From NCBI GenBank assembly GCA_947626175.1, contig CANQRE010000020.1, forward strand, positions 1 through 14,571: DNA of 14,571 bases, written 5' to 3'. Origin of the DNA: an uncultured Clostridia bacterium. Its GTDB lineage: Bacteria > Bacillota > Clostridia > Christensenellales > UBA1242. The notes under the pieces were generated by a model. It made no database searches. It was not told the DNA's origin and worked only from the letters and a program-made list of their open reading frames with translations. Shown one piece after another: positions 1 to 8,499 of this stretch. Made by a program: the position numbers and the translations under genes. Each line of letters begins with the position of its first letter. Position 1 is the first letter of the stretch.

Positions 1-1152
1 TTGTTGTTGATAATTCAATATGTCGTTTGGGTCACCGGAATATTGCATGTTGCCAGCAAACCCCATTTTTAAATTGTCCAAAGCTTCGTAATAAACAACA
101 AATTTTCCATCTTGCAAACCTGAAAACAAAGGTTTTTTGTCGGTTGTTTTTGGATAACGCAAATTTAGCAAGTCCACAAGCACAGAGTTAAAGCTTTTGA
201 ACTCAAAATCGCCCATAACTTCATCATAAATTTCATCAAGTGAAAGGCGGGTCACTTTTGCAACCGCAGGCGCTGTGTATGGCGCAGAAATGTCAATTTC
301 TCTGGTTGAATAATCACAGCCAACAAGTCCGCCGTTTGCAAGAGCCAAAGCTTCGGCATTTGTGATGTCAAAATTGTTTGTTTGAACATACCATTCAAAC
401 AGTTTGTCGTTTTCGCGAGTGAAAATCAAAAATGTGCCATCTTCTCGCACTCCGCCAAACTTTGCACTGTTTGCGTTTGGAGCAAGATTAGACATAAATC
501 CATGCAAATTTTTGTCAATTATGTCATTCCCTGTTTGAAGATAGGTGTTGTGTTTGACAATTTGGCCATTTACAATGCCTTCTTTTTCAGACAAAATTTG
601 ATTTGAAACTTCTTCCAATCTTGACGAAATTGAATCAGCTTGGCTTTCTTCCACGCTGTCAAACACCGACTGATGTCCAAGTTTTACAAGCACAAGCTCT
701 TGCCAATTTCCTTGCAATGTGTTTTGCTGCGATTGCGTCATCCTTATGGCAACTGATTGATATTTTGCTTGGCCTGTTTTTGTGTTCAATGTTTGGAAAA
801 ACACTTTTGCCAAATTGTTGTTTGCATCAAACTTGACATCGCTTGACAAAATAACTTCATCCTTGCTGATAACTCTGTTTGCAATTTTGTCGCCAAGCCC
901 GTCAGCAAAATGACTGACTTGCTCCGGCAGATCGCTTGTTTGATCAAACTCAGTTAAAACGCTTTGAAGCTGAACCATTGTTTTTTCGGTGCTAGGTGGT
1001 GGCTCAATTGGATCAGATGGTGCGGTGTTTTGCTTGTTTTTGTTGCACGCCGGAAAAAGCAAAACCAGCCCCGTTACCAACCCCACTTTGACAAGGTTTA
1101 ACAAACTTTTTCCACTTTTTTTCACCCTTTCAACATTAGACAAATTGTTCAT
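1..1152 (-). CDS. Predicted lipoprotein, C-terminus cut by window edge
   Basis: My own translation of the minus strand from ATG at 1152 stays open for 384 codons to the window edge, so the C-terminus is missing. The N-terminus has a basic region, a hydrophobic stretch (about residues 19-34) and a lipobox-like LFPAC with the Cys at residue 36. It is followed by a Pro/Ser/Thr-rich linker, as in lipoproteins anchored outside the cytoplasmic membrane. The rest is soluble, polar and rich in Gln and Asn, with no cysteine cluster or catalytic motif that I recognise. AGGAGA lies five bases before the ATG and a good promoter lies just upstream, so it is transcribed separately from rsmH. A substrate-binding, adhesion or envelope role is possible, but nothing seen chooses between them. 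Confidence 0.8.
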   Translation of the reverse strand, partial: MNNLSNVERVKKSGKSLLNLVKVGLVTGLVLLFPACNKNKQNTAPSDPIEPPPSTEKTMVQLQSVLTEFDQTSDLPEQVSHFADGLGDKIANRVISKDEVILSSDVKFDANNNLAKVFFQTLNTKTGQAKYQSVAIRMTQSQQNTLQGNWQELVLVKLGHQSVFDSVEESQADSISSRLEEVSNQILSEKEGIVNGQIVKHNTYLQTGNDIIDKNLHGFMSNLAPNANSAKFGGVREDGTFLIFTRENDKLFEWYVQTNNFDITNAEALALANGGLVGCDYSTREIDISAPYTAPAVAKVTRLSLDEIYDEVMGDFEFKSFNSVLVDLLNLRYPKTTDKKPLFSGLQDGKFVVYYEALDNLKMGFAGNMQYSGDPNDILNYQQQ

Positions 1153-1170
1153 AAGTTTCTCCTAGCCTTA

Positions 1171-1199
1171 ATTTTAACACAAACAAAAGGCGTTTTCAA
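1171..1199 (-). promoter_or_regulatory. Promoter of the lipoprotein gene
   Basis: On the minus strand TTGAAA (1199-1194) is separated by exactly 17 bases from TAAAAT (1176-1171). This is a sigma-A type promoter about 20 bases upstream of the ATG at 1152, with the AGGAGA ribosome binding site in between. Confidence 0.65.
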
Positions 1200-1241
1200 T
1201 ATATTTTTTAAAAAATTTTTTGTTCGACACAATTCGAAAAT

Positions 1242-2177
1242 CTAAAACTTTTCAAAAACTCGCAGTTTTGCAGAATGCGACCTTTCGTTTTTTTTAATTT
1301 CGCTTTGGGTTGGAAGAGTTGGCTTGTTGCCAATTTTTTTGCCTTTTGCGCGGTGCGAGCAAATGCAAATTGGCGTTTTTGGCGGGCAAATGCAATCTGT
1401 TGACAAATCCTTGAAAACATTTTTGACAATTCTGTCTTCCAAGCTGTGAAAAGTTATCACCGCAAGTCTGCCTTTTTCCGCCAGCAAATCAGCAAAATCA
1501 TAAAGCGCCTTTTCCAAAATTTCAAGCTCGCCATTGACTTCGATTCGAATTGCTTGAAATGTTTTTTTGCTTACGCCGCCCTTTCCATATATGATTTTTT
1601 TTGGAAAAACGCTTTCAATAATGTTTTTAAGTTCGAACGTTGTTTCAATAGGTTTTTCAGAGCGCGCCTTCACGATTGCAGATGCAATTTTTGGAGCGAA
1701 AGATTCTTCGCCATATTCAAACAAAATGCGTTTAAGCTTTTCAAGTGGATAAGTGTTCACAACAAAATATGCTGTTTTTTGCCCCCTTCTGTCCATGCGC
1801 ATGTCAAGTTTTCCGTCATGCAAAAAGGAAAACCCCCTTTCCGCGGTGTCAATTTGATGTGAGCTAACTCCAAGGTCTGCCAAAATTCCGTCAACCTTGT
1901 TTATTCCATGTTTTTCAAGCTCCGATTTTGCATTTGCAAAATTGGAGTGTATGTATATCACATTGTCAAAATTTTTTAATTTTTGCTTGCACGCTTCAAT
2001 CGCTTCTTCGTCCTGGTCAAAACAAACAAGTTTGCCATTTTTTCCAAGCTTTTGAGCAATCAAAATGCTATGCCCGCCGCCCCCGCAAGTTGCGTCAACA
2101 TAAATTCCATCTTTTTTTATGTTCAGTCCGTCAATCGCTTCAGTTGCCAGCACTGGAATATGAACAAATTCACTCAC
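1242..2177 (-). CDS. rsmH: 16S rRNA (cytosine(1402)-N(4))-methyltransferase RsmH
   Basis: RsmH (MraW) methylates N4 of C1402 in the 16S rRNA decoding centre using S-adenosylmethionine. The family landmarks are present in order: N-terminal HIPVL, the SAM-binding VDATCGGGGHS (about residues 27-37), FDQDEEAI, ADLGVSSHQID and the nearby RGFSF, ITFHSLEDRIVK, a CxC...CxC group near residue 265, and the terminal SAKLRV. The length of 311 residues is normal. I choose GTG at 2177 because AGGTGG lies five bases upstream; an in-frame GTG at 2186 sits inside that Shine-Dalgarno sequence and is less likely. The start overlaps the stop of the CvpA-like gene by eight bases, which suggests coupled translation. 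In many Firmicutes rsmH lies in the mraZ-rsmH-ftsL cluster; that setting is absent here. Confidence 0.96.
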   Translation of the reverse strand: MSEFVHIPVLATEAIDGLNIKKDGIYVDATCGGGGHSILIAQKLGKNGKLVCFDQDEEAIEACKQKLKNFDNVIYIHSNFANAKSELEKHGINKVDGILADLGVSSHQIDTAERGFSFLHDGKLDMRMDRRGQKTAYFVVNTYPLEKLKRILFEYGEESFAPKIASAIVKARSEKPIETTFELKNIIESVFPKKIIYGKGGVSKKTFQAIRIEVNGELEILEKALYDFADLLAEKGRLAVITFHSLEDRIVKNVFKDLSTDCICPPKTPICICSHRAKGKKIGNKPTLPTQSEIKKNERSHSAKLRVFEKF

Positions 2178-5019
2178 CGCGGCCACCTAAAAGTCTTTCA
2201 AGAGCATCCAAAATGCTGTCATCGATTGTGTCTTTCTGACGAAGTTCATCCAGTTTGGTTTCAAATTTCTTTTGTGTTTCTTCATCAAGCTCAATGTCCA
2301 AGCCGCTGTTTTCGGCAGCTTCCAAAAGCTCTTTTGCCGCATCTTGATTTTGTTCAACTGCATCAAGAAGACTGTCAACGCTTTGTTCGTCTTTGCTTCC
2401 TTCCATTGCAACATTCCAGAATTCTGTGGCAAATCCATTGCTTTCTTTTGCAAGGTTTACAAGTGTGAAGAATCCATTGAAGTCTATTTGATAAACGTGT
2501 TCAACTTTAAACAATGACAAAATGTCAACATTGTCATATTCGGCTGTGGCTTGTTCGATAAGTGCGTCAAACAAGCTCTTTGTTGCGCCTTCAACAGTTT
2601 TTTCGCTTCCCGTGCCTTTGGAAAGGTCAACACGATATGCGTTAAGCTTGATTTTTTCAATCAGCTCGCCAAGAAGTGTTGCATCCAAATCCTTGAACGA
2701 CAAGTTGGAAATATCGTCAGATTGTTGCAAGATTTTGATGAATGATTTAAATATTTCAACAAATTCAGTTGTTTGTGGTTCGGCGTTTGTAAAGATTTCA
2801 GTGTCCAAAGAAAGTGAAACTTCTTTTTCACCAATCATTCCCTTGACTGAATCAACAATTGTTTGTGACAATTTGTCTTTAAGCGGCTTTGTTGATTTTG
2901 CTTCCAAAATTGGTGGAATGATTTTTTCAATTTCGTCTGGCTCAAGTTTTTTTACAAGCTCGTTTATGTCGCCGCCGTCAATCAAGAACTTGAGCGCTGT
3001 TTTGTCATCAACAGTTTTTATTGCAAGCTCGGTGATGATTTGGCTAAGTTTTGGAAGCTCAGTTTTCCAGTTTTCATATGAAGCTGCTGCATTTTTGCTG
3101 CCGTCCGAGTTTGTTGCTTCAAGCTCGCCAAAGTTAATTATGTTTGTTTCTTTGCTTGCATTGATCACCTCGTCAAACACTATGTCTCGAAGAGCATTTA
3201 ACTGATATATTGGCAAAAGTGTTTGTTCGAGGAATTTTGAATATTCACCTTTTTCAAGATAGTCGAATTTAAGTCTGTTTGCAAATTTTTCAATAAGAAC
3301 ATTTGCATCCACACCATTTGCGATTGTGTCATACAAATCAAGGCTGACAAGATTTTCAACTGGAATTGTGAGATGGTTTTTAAGAAGATCCTTGTAATCT
3401 TTAAGTTGTGTTCCGTCAATGACTTCAAGCAAGTTTCCAACCCCAAGTTTTTCAAATATTTTTGGGAAAAGCGGATCGTCATGATTGTCTTTCATGATTT
3501 CAAGGCCGTTGATGTCGTCTAGCACCGTTCCAAGTTTTTCCATAATCGAAGGAATGTCATTTTTGATGAGAAGCACTTGTTTAAGGTCAGAAACCATTTC
3601 GCCAAACTTTACGCCTTGCCCTTCAATAAGTTTTCCAACAGCACCAATTTCAGTTATGATGCTTTTAAATGAAGTTTTAAGGTTTTCCCAATTTGTTATG
3701 TTTGTGTTTGCGTCTGCAAATATGCTTTCAGCGTTTCCAGAAATTTTGCTAAGGGCAAAATCTAACACAGGAGAAAAGGCGTCTTGGAAAATGTTCATTT
3801 CAACAACGTTGTCAACTGCATCCGAAAGCGGCTCGGCATAATCCGTTGCCAAAATAACAACCGCGTCAATTGCATTCATTTCGCCTTCAGGCTCAATCAC
3901 TTCTTCCAAATATCCCGACTTGCCAAGCGAAGTGAATGCTTTATACAAATGGTCGATGTCCGATGAGAAATATAGCGAATAATTTTTCTCTTCGCCAAAT
4001 CCTTTTTTGATTGAATCCAAAATCAAATCATATTCGCCAAGGCTTGGGAAGCATTCAATAAGTGTTGGATAGTTTTCAACAAGCTCACCTGCAACATTTA
4101 AAACAATAACTTTGTAAAAGCCACTTCCCGTCACAGTTGTGTAAAGCGAGTCAATTTCATTCCAGTTTATGTTCTTTATGCTTGTTGTGGAATTTGTGAT
4201 TTGTTCAACATCGCGGAACAAATCCAAATATGTTTGAAGTTCCTTTCTGATTTGAACTTTTTCGCCTTTGATTTCAAATTCAGACAAGCTGTCAAAAACA
4301 AAATCATCAAGCCCAGCCGCACCGTTTATAACTCCAAATGCACTGTTGTAAATTCCGCTGACAATTGATTTCACAACTGTTGGAACAGAGCTTGTCAAAT
4401 CGTCCAGCACGCTGTGTGATGAATTTTCGTCATCTGCGGCTTCAACAGAGTAAGGTGATTGCAAAACATTGTCAGCAAGTTTTATAAGGCTTGTCAGTGG
4501 CAAAAACATAACAACCAAAACGATGAACATTTTCACCGTTCCAATTGCTCCGCCCACCCAACGATTGCGTTTAAGGCCTTCCGCCTTTTCCTTCTTTTTG
4601 GATTTGAAAGCACAAGCTGAAATGATTTTGTAAATTATATACATCACAAGGCGCATCAAAAGGTTCAAAACCAAAAACACAACAGAGCAAAGCAAAACGC
4701 GTGGAAGTTTGTTAAGAACCCCAACCAATGTGTTTGAACTGTTCACAAGTTTTGTGATCGTTGAACCTTCATCTGATGTCAACATGTTCACAAAAAATGT
4801 TTCAAGTGATGATGTTGTTCCCCCTGCCGTGATAGAAATTCCCAAAATGGCGTCTGTGATTGGCACTGTGATAAATCCAACAATAACAATTCCCACAAGT
4901 GCAAGTCCAAGTTCAAGAGCCGATCTTTTCACACCCCTTGCAAAGCCGGCAAAAAATCCGATGAGCAAAAACAGTGTGAACACAACGTCTAAAATGACAA
5001 TAATCCATGTGCTTGTCAT
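2170..5019 (-). CDS. CvpA-family membrane protein with a very long C-terminal region
   Basis: This 949-residue protein starts with four predicted membrane segments (about residues 5-27, 33-55, 105-130 and 155-180). The first contains a GFFAGFARG turn like the GFxxG of CvpA/colicin V production proteins, and the third and fourth are joined by a basic loop ending in NRWVGGAIGTVK, also CvpA-like. CvpA proteins are usually about 160-230 residues. Here roughly 760 further residues follow, mostly acidic, probably alpha-helical, with many Asp/Glu/Lys/Leu and no recognised enzyme motif or cysteine pattern. GGAGG lies close before the ATG at 5019 and a promoter lies upstream. The gene leads into rsmH with an overlap. 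The CvpA assignment is an inference from the N-terminal pattern; the function of the long region is unknown. Confidence 0.7.
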   Translation of the reverse strand: MTSTWIIVILDVVFTLFLLIGFFAGFARGVKRSALELGLALVGIVIVGFITVPITDAILGISITAGGTTSSLETFFVNMLTSDEGSTITKLVNSSNTLVGVLNKLPRVLLCSVVFLVLNLLMRLVMYIIYKIISACAFKSKKKEKAEGLKRNRWVGGAIGTVKMFIVLVVMFLPLTSLIKLADNVLQSPYSVEAADDENSSHSVLDDLTSSVPTVVKSIVSGIYNSAFGVINGAAGLDDFVFDSLSEFEIKGEKVQIRKELQTYLDLFRDVEQITNSTTSIKNINWNEIDSLYTTVTGSGFYKVIVLNVAGELVENYPTLIECFPSLGEYDLILDSIKKGFGEEKNYSLYFSSDIDHLYKAFTSLGKSGYLEEVIEPEGEMNAIDAVVILATDYAEPLSDAVDNVVEMNIFQDAFSPVLDFALSKISGNAESIFADANTNITNWENLKTSFKSIITEIGAVGKLIEGQGVKFGEMVSDLKQVLLIKNDIPSIMEKLGTVLDDINGLEIMKDNHDDPLFPKIFEKLGVGNLLEVIDGTQLKDYKDLLKNHLTIPVENLVSLDLYDTIANGVDANVLIEKFANRLKFDYLEKGEYSKFLEQTLLPIYQLNALRDIVFDEVINASKETNIINFGELEATNSDGSKNAAASYENWKTELPKLSQIITELAIKTVDDKTALKFLIDGGDINELVKKLEPDEIEKIIPPILEAKSTKPLKDKLSQTIVDSVKGMIGEKEVSLSLDTEIFTNAEPQTTEFVEIFKSFIKILQQSDDISNLSFKDLDATLLGELIEKIKLNAYRVDLSKGTGSEKTVEGATKSLFDALIEQATAEYDNVDILSLFKVEHVYQIDFNGFFTLVNLAKESNGFATEFWNVAMEGSKDEQSVDSLLDAVEQNQDAAKELLEAAENSGLDIELDEETQKKFETKLDELRQKDTIDDSILDALERLLGGRGE

Positions 5020-5040
5020 ACATCCTCCAATTTTGTTTTT

Positions 5041-5069
5041 ATTTTAAAACATTTTTCCCAAATTAACAA
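5041..5069 (-). promoter_or_regulatory. Promoter of the cvpA-like/rsmH unit
   Basis: On the minus strand TTGTTA (5069-5064), a 17-base spacer and TAAAAT (5046-5041) precede the CvpA-like gene, just after the terminator of the preceding unit. The -35 box matches four of six consensus bases. Confidence 0.5.
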
Positions 5070-5081
5070 GCAAACTTTCAC

Positions 5082-5110
5082 AAAAAAAAGGGAATTTTGT
5101 TTTTCCCTTT
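5082..5110 (-). terminator. Rho-independent terminator after fhs
   Basis: On the minus strand AAAGGGAA (5110-5103) and TTCCCTTT (5094-5087) form a perfect eight-base-pair stem with an eight-base loop, followed by more T residues down to 5082. It ends the four-TM/DUF362/fhs unit 21 bases after the fhs stop codon. Confidence 0.85.
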
Positions 5111-5130
5111 ATTTTTTTGTTTGTTTGATG

Positions 5131-5676
5131 TCAAAACAGACCTGAAATATTGCCATTGTCATCGATTTTCATATTTAGTGCATTTGGGTTTTCCGATAGC
5201 GCTGGCATAAGCATAATTTTGCCGCAAATAATCACCAAAAATCCTGCGCCTGTTCGCGGCTGAACATCTTCAACTTTGAAAGTAAAGTTTTTAACTTCGC
5301 CCAAAAGTTTTTCGTCACTGGAAAGGCTGTATTGAGTTTTTGCAACAATGATTGGCAATTTGTCAAGTTTGTTTTGCTTGCACAGCTCGATTGCCTTTTT
5401 TGCTTTTTGCGAAAATTCAATTTTGCTGATGCCATACACTTTTTTCACAACTTTTTCGATTTTTGTTTCAATTTTGTCATCAAGCTCATAGCAATAAGTT
5501 GGCTTTGATTTCTTTTCGCAAAGCTGGCAAACTTTTTGTGCAAGCTCCATTGCTCCGTCTCCGCCTTTTGCCCAAACTTGGCAACAAATCATGTTGTGCG
5601 AAAGCAATTTGTCAAGCAGCGCAATTTCTTTTGGGCTGTCGCTTTCAAATTGATTCAAGGCAACAACAAAAGGCAA
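5131..5676 (-). pseudogene. fhs: Formate-tetrahydrofolate ligase, C-terminal part in a shifted frame
   Basis: This frame carries the C-terminal third of Fhs: the LPFVVALNQF strand, VWAKGGDGAMELA, QPRTGAGF and the GNISGLF terminus typical of the family. Homologous reading continues upstream of the nominal TTG start to about 5718, where the codons give LWKYIDTIKN, until a stop codon is met. It therefore begins where the N-terminal frame stops making sense, and the two pieces join near 5706-5715. The combined length of about 540 residues is close to the usual 555. No ribosome binding site precedes the TTG, so I regard it as the severed end of one gene, not as a gene of its own. It is followed by a strong terminator. 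Confidence 0.85.
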
Positions 5677-6746
5677 TTTGAAAACATTTTTGATTGTGTC
5701 AATATATTTCCAAAGCCCTTTTTAAGAGCGTTCAAGTTTTCCTTGTCAAGCTCTTGTTCGCTTGCTCCGCCATGCAACTTAAGCGCGCGAATAGACGCAA
5801 CAATAACAACGCAGTTTGGATTTAGTTTTGCCTGCCTGCATTTGAAATCCAAAAACTTTTCTGCCCCCAGATCTGCCCCAAAACCTGCTTCGGTCACAAC
5901 ATAATCGGCAAGCGTTAATGCTGTTTTTGTTGCCCTAACGCTGTTGCAGCCATGGGCAATGTTTGCAAAAGGCCCGCAATGCACAATGGCAGGAGTTGAT
6001 GCAAGTGTTTGAACAAGATTTGGCATGAGTGCGTCCTTAAGCACAATCGCAAGGGCATCCTGGCAGCCAAGGTCTTTGACAAAAACAGGCTTCCCAAGCT
6101 TTGTAAATCCAATCATGATTTGCCCGAGCTTTTGTTTTAGGTCAGCAAGGTTTTCGGCCATGCACATGATTGCCATAATTTCACTTGCCGCCGTTATGCA
6201 AAAGCTTTCGCTGCGTGGATTTTTTCCATTTAAGGTCACATTCCTAAGCGCCCTGTCGTTAACATCCACACATCTTGAAAAAGTGACCGTTTCAATGCCC
6301 AGTTTGTTTCCATGAAAAATATGATTGTCAATAAGTGCGGCAAGAAGATTGTTTGCTTCACAAATTGCATGAAAATCGCCAGTGAAATTGAGATTTATTT
6401 CTTCCATTGGTGCAATTTGGCTGTATCCTCCGCCTGTTGCCCCACCTTTTATTCCAAAAACAGGACCCATCGATGGCTCACGAAGTGCCAAGCAAACTTT
6501 TTTGTGCTGTTTGTGCATTGCATCTGCAAGGCCAATTGCAACTGTTGTTTTTCCTTCGCCAGCCTTTGTTGGATTTATTGAAGTGACAAGCACAAGTTTT
6601 GAATTTTTGTTTGGTTTTGGCTCAATTTTGATTTTTCCTTTATATTCGCCGTATGACAAAAACTGCGAGCTATTTAGCCCCAGCTCTTTTGCAATAACTC
6701 CAATTTTTTTGAGTTTAAATTTTCGCGCTATTTCAATATCCGTCAT
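5655..6746 (-). pseudogene. fhs: Formate-tetrahydrofolate ligase, N-terminal two thirds, frameshifted
   Basis: Fhs joins formate to tetrahydrofolate with ATP, giving 10-formyl-THF for purine and one-carbon metabolism and, in acetogens, the Wood-Ljungdahl methyl branch. This part holds the P-loop PTKAGEGKTT (residues 59-68), EPSMGPVFGIKGGATGGGY (about 89-107), the TGDFHAICEANNLLAA helix, and GFGADLGAEKF, all characteristic of the family. The last sensible residues are KKGFGN; the following residues to the stop at 5655 resemble nothing in Fhs, while the correct continuation is in another frame (5131-5718). The ATG at 6746 is six bases after the DUF362 stop, with only a weak GAG-like ribosome site, suggesting coupled translation. 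Either the gene is inactivated or the assembly has a local deletion. Confidence 0.9.
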
Positions 6747-6752
6747 TTTTTC

Positions 6753-7619
6753 TCACTTGTCAATGGAAACAAGTTCATACTGCTCATTTCCAATTTTTAA
6801 TTCCGCCGCAGATTTTATGATCAAAGTTCCGTTTCGCGATTCAATTCGCTCAATAAGGTCGGCCTTGCCTTTGTCAGTTGAAGAATAAACAAGGTCAACA
6901 CAAGCCCTGTCAAGAGCAACGGGATCGAGGGAAGCCAGCACGCCAATGTCGGCAATTTTTGGAGCTTTGGCAACCTCGCAACAATCACAATCAACGCTCA
7001 TGTTGCACATAACATTTATAAATGCAATTTTGCCTTTTTCAAGGTCCATTATGCTTTTGCTTGCATCAGCCATACTTCTTAAAAAGTCGTCATGATTTGC
7101 AGACCAAAAGTTTTCAGGCTTTCCTGCCCCATGAATATATGCCTTTCCATGTGAAGAAGCAAGCCCAATTGAAATGTTTTTTAATGCTCCGCCAAATCCA
7201 CCCATTGGATGCCCTTTGAAATGCGAAATGACCAATATTGAGTCATAGTTTGTTAAATGCGAGCCGACATAATTTTTTTTGATCACTTTGCCATTTGGGA
7301 TTGGAAGTTCGATTTCGCCTTCGCTGTCCAAAATGTCAACTGTATAAAGTTTGCTCCATCCATGCAGCTTTAAAAGTTCTTTGTGTTTTTGCGTTGTGTT
7401 GCGCATTCCTTCATAGGCGGTGTTGCATTCAATCACCGTTCCATTCACAAAAGAAATTATTTCTTTCAAAAACTCTGGTCGCAAAAAGTTTTGATTGCCC
7501 TTTTCGCCAGAGTGAACTTTAACGCCAACCTTTCCTTCAAGTTTGACGCCAAGCTTTTTGTATATTTCCACCAAGCTTTGTGGGGTGATGTTTTTTGTGA
7601 AATAAACTTTTGATTTCAT
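6753..7619 (-). CDS. DUF362 domain-containing protein
   Basis: The 288-residue protein matches the DUF362 pattern as I know it: an N-terminal KVYFTKN strand, KVHSGEKGN, the conserved HFKGHPMGGFGGALKN core (about residues 152-167), and DIGVLASLDPVALDRACVD near residue 225. A Cys cluster in MSVDCDCCEVAK may bind metal or an iron-sulfur centre, but there is no C-terminal 2[4Fe-4S] ferredoxin domain such as many DUF362 proteins carry. No signal peptide is visible, so it is probably cytoplasmic. The biochemical function of the family is not established. AAGGAG lies five bases before the ATG. It is sandwiched in an operon, two bases after the four-TM protein and six bases before fhs. Confidence 0.85.
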   Translation of the reverse strand: MKSKVYFTKNITPQSLVEIYKKLGVKLEGKVGVKVHSGEKGNQNFLRPEFLKEIISFVNGTVIECNTAYEGMRNTTQKHKELLKLHGWSKLYTVDILDSEGEIELPIPNGKVIKKNYVGSHLTNYDSILVISHFKGHPMGGFGGALKNISIGLASSHGKAYIHGAGKPENFWSANHDDFLRSMADASKSIMDLEKGKIAFINVMCNMSVDCDCCEVAKAPKIADIGVLASLDPVALDRACVDLVYSSTDKGKADLIERIESRNGTLIIKSAAELKIGNEQYELVSIDK

Positions 7620-7621
7620 TT

Positions 7622-8407
7622 TTACTCCTTGTTCAATCTTTGTATCAAAATTTCAGCAGCCCTTTGCTGCGAAGTGAACACATATGTTTTTTCTGCCAGA
7701 TATCTTTTCATTCTTTGCTTAAACATGTCTGAAAGCGGCATAATGTTTTTTTCGTCAAATCTGTCAAACTTTTTTTGTTGGCCTTTTTCGCTGTGCGAAA
7801 GCAAAATTTTTTCATACTTTAAAAGACAATAATCTGCCGTGTCCCTGACCACGCCTTCGTCAACATCATCATTGATCACTGCGCGATTTGTTGACTGAGA
7901 TTGTGGTTCAACATAGCTAACGCCTTCAAAAACTTCTTCAGGTTTTGGCGGAAGTTGCTCAAATGCCTGTTCTTGTGTGACCGGCCTAAAGCGATTGAAC
8001 AAAAACACAAAAATTATTCCAACAATTGAAAATGCTCCAACAAGCGAGCCGTTCAAGATGTAACTGTTCTTTTGGGCAACATCCAAAAATAGATTTCCAA
8101 AAGCTTCAAACGCCTGCGCAGTTGACAAATGCTGCTCAATTTGAAATTTAACCACCTGCGGAAAAACAATTGCCCCAAGCCCCAACAGCAATGGCACAAG
8201 GCAAATGTAAGCATAAAATCCAAATTTTTGTTTTGAGTAAAATCGTATATAAACAAACGCTGCAAAAATAACTGTTAAAAAGGTCACCCAACTTGAAAAT
8301 ATGCCATAGTAATTTAAGATTGCCATAATCAAGGTGCCAAAAATCATTGTGACAAAAGAAAGGAAAATTGAAACCGATTTTTTGTTTTTTAATTTAATTT
8401 CGTTCAC
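7622..8407 (-). CDS. Four-TM membrane protein of unknown function
   Basis: I do not recognise this 261-residue protein. It has a short basic N-terminus, three closely spaced hydrophobic segments (about residues 12-34, 38-57 and 63-85) and a fourth at about 122-140. A Pro/Glu-rich linker then leads to a basic, probably helical cytoplasmic tail of about 110 residues. The start is GTG at 8407: GAGGTGG lies seven bases upstream and an extended -10 promoter lies 25 bases upstream. It is the first gene of the unit that continues with the DUF362 gene and fhs. No transporter or enzyme motif is seen. Confidence 0.75.
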   Translation of the reverse strand: MNEIKLKNKKSVSIFLSFVTMIFGTLIMAILNYYGIFSSWVTFLTVIFAAFVYIRFYSKQKFGFYAYICLVPLLLGLGAIVFPQVVKFQIEQHLSTAQAFEAFGNLFLDVAQKNSYILNGSLVGAFSIVGIIFVFLFNRFRPVTQEQAFEQLPPKPEEVFEGVSYVEPQSQSTNRAVINDDVDEGVVRDTADYCLLKYEKILLSHSEKGQQKKFDRFDEKNIMPLSDMFKQRMKRYLAEKTYVFTSQQRAAEILIQRLNKE

Positions 8408-8431
8408 GCGTAATCCACCTCATACTTTTTC

Positions 8432-8440
8432 ATTATAGCA
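8432..8440 (-). promoter_or_regulatory. Extended -10 promoter of the four-TM/DUF362/fhs unit
   Basis: The minus strand reads TGCTATAAT (8440-8432), a consensus extended -10 element. The -35 region (TTTTTA at 8460-8455) is weak, as expected for this promoter class. Transcription would start about 18 bases before the GTG at 8407. Confidence 0.65.
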
Positions 8441-8461
8441 TAAAGCTTGAAAAATAAAAAT

Positions 8462-8490
8462 AAAAATCGCCCTTTGCCAAAGCGATTTTT
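8462..8490 (-). terminator. Rho-independent terminator after the radical SAM gene
   Basis: On the minus strand AAAAATCGC (8490-8482) pairs perfectly with GCGATTTTT (8470-8462), with possible further TTT/AAA pairing in the loop; T-rich sequence follows. It closes the dut unit ten bases after the activase stop codon. Confidence 0.85.
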
Positions 8491-8499
8491 GTAAATAAA

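Noticed and set aside
1223..1238. Short TTCGA/TCGAA hairpin after rsmH as a terminator
   Set aside because: The stem is only five base pairs and the following tract starts with A residues, so termination here is not supported well enough to annotate.
2522..3205. 227-codon plus-strand open frame inside the CvpA-like gene
   Set aside because: Serine-rich antisense shadow of a 949-codon gene; no ribosome binding site or recognisable protein.
5655..5720. Programmed ribosomal frameshift in fhs
   Set aside because: No slippery heptamer with a downstream structure is evident, Fhs is not known to use one, and a ten-base repeat deletion explains the shift exactly.
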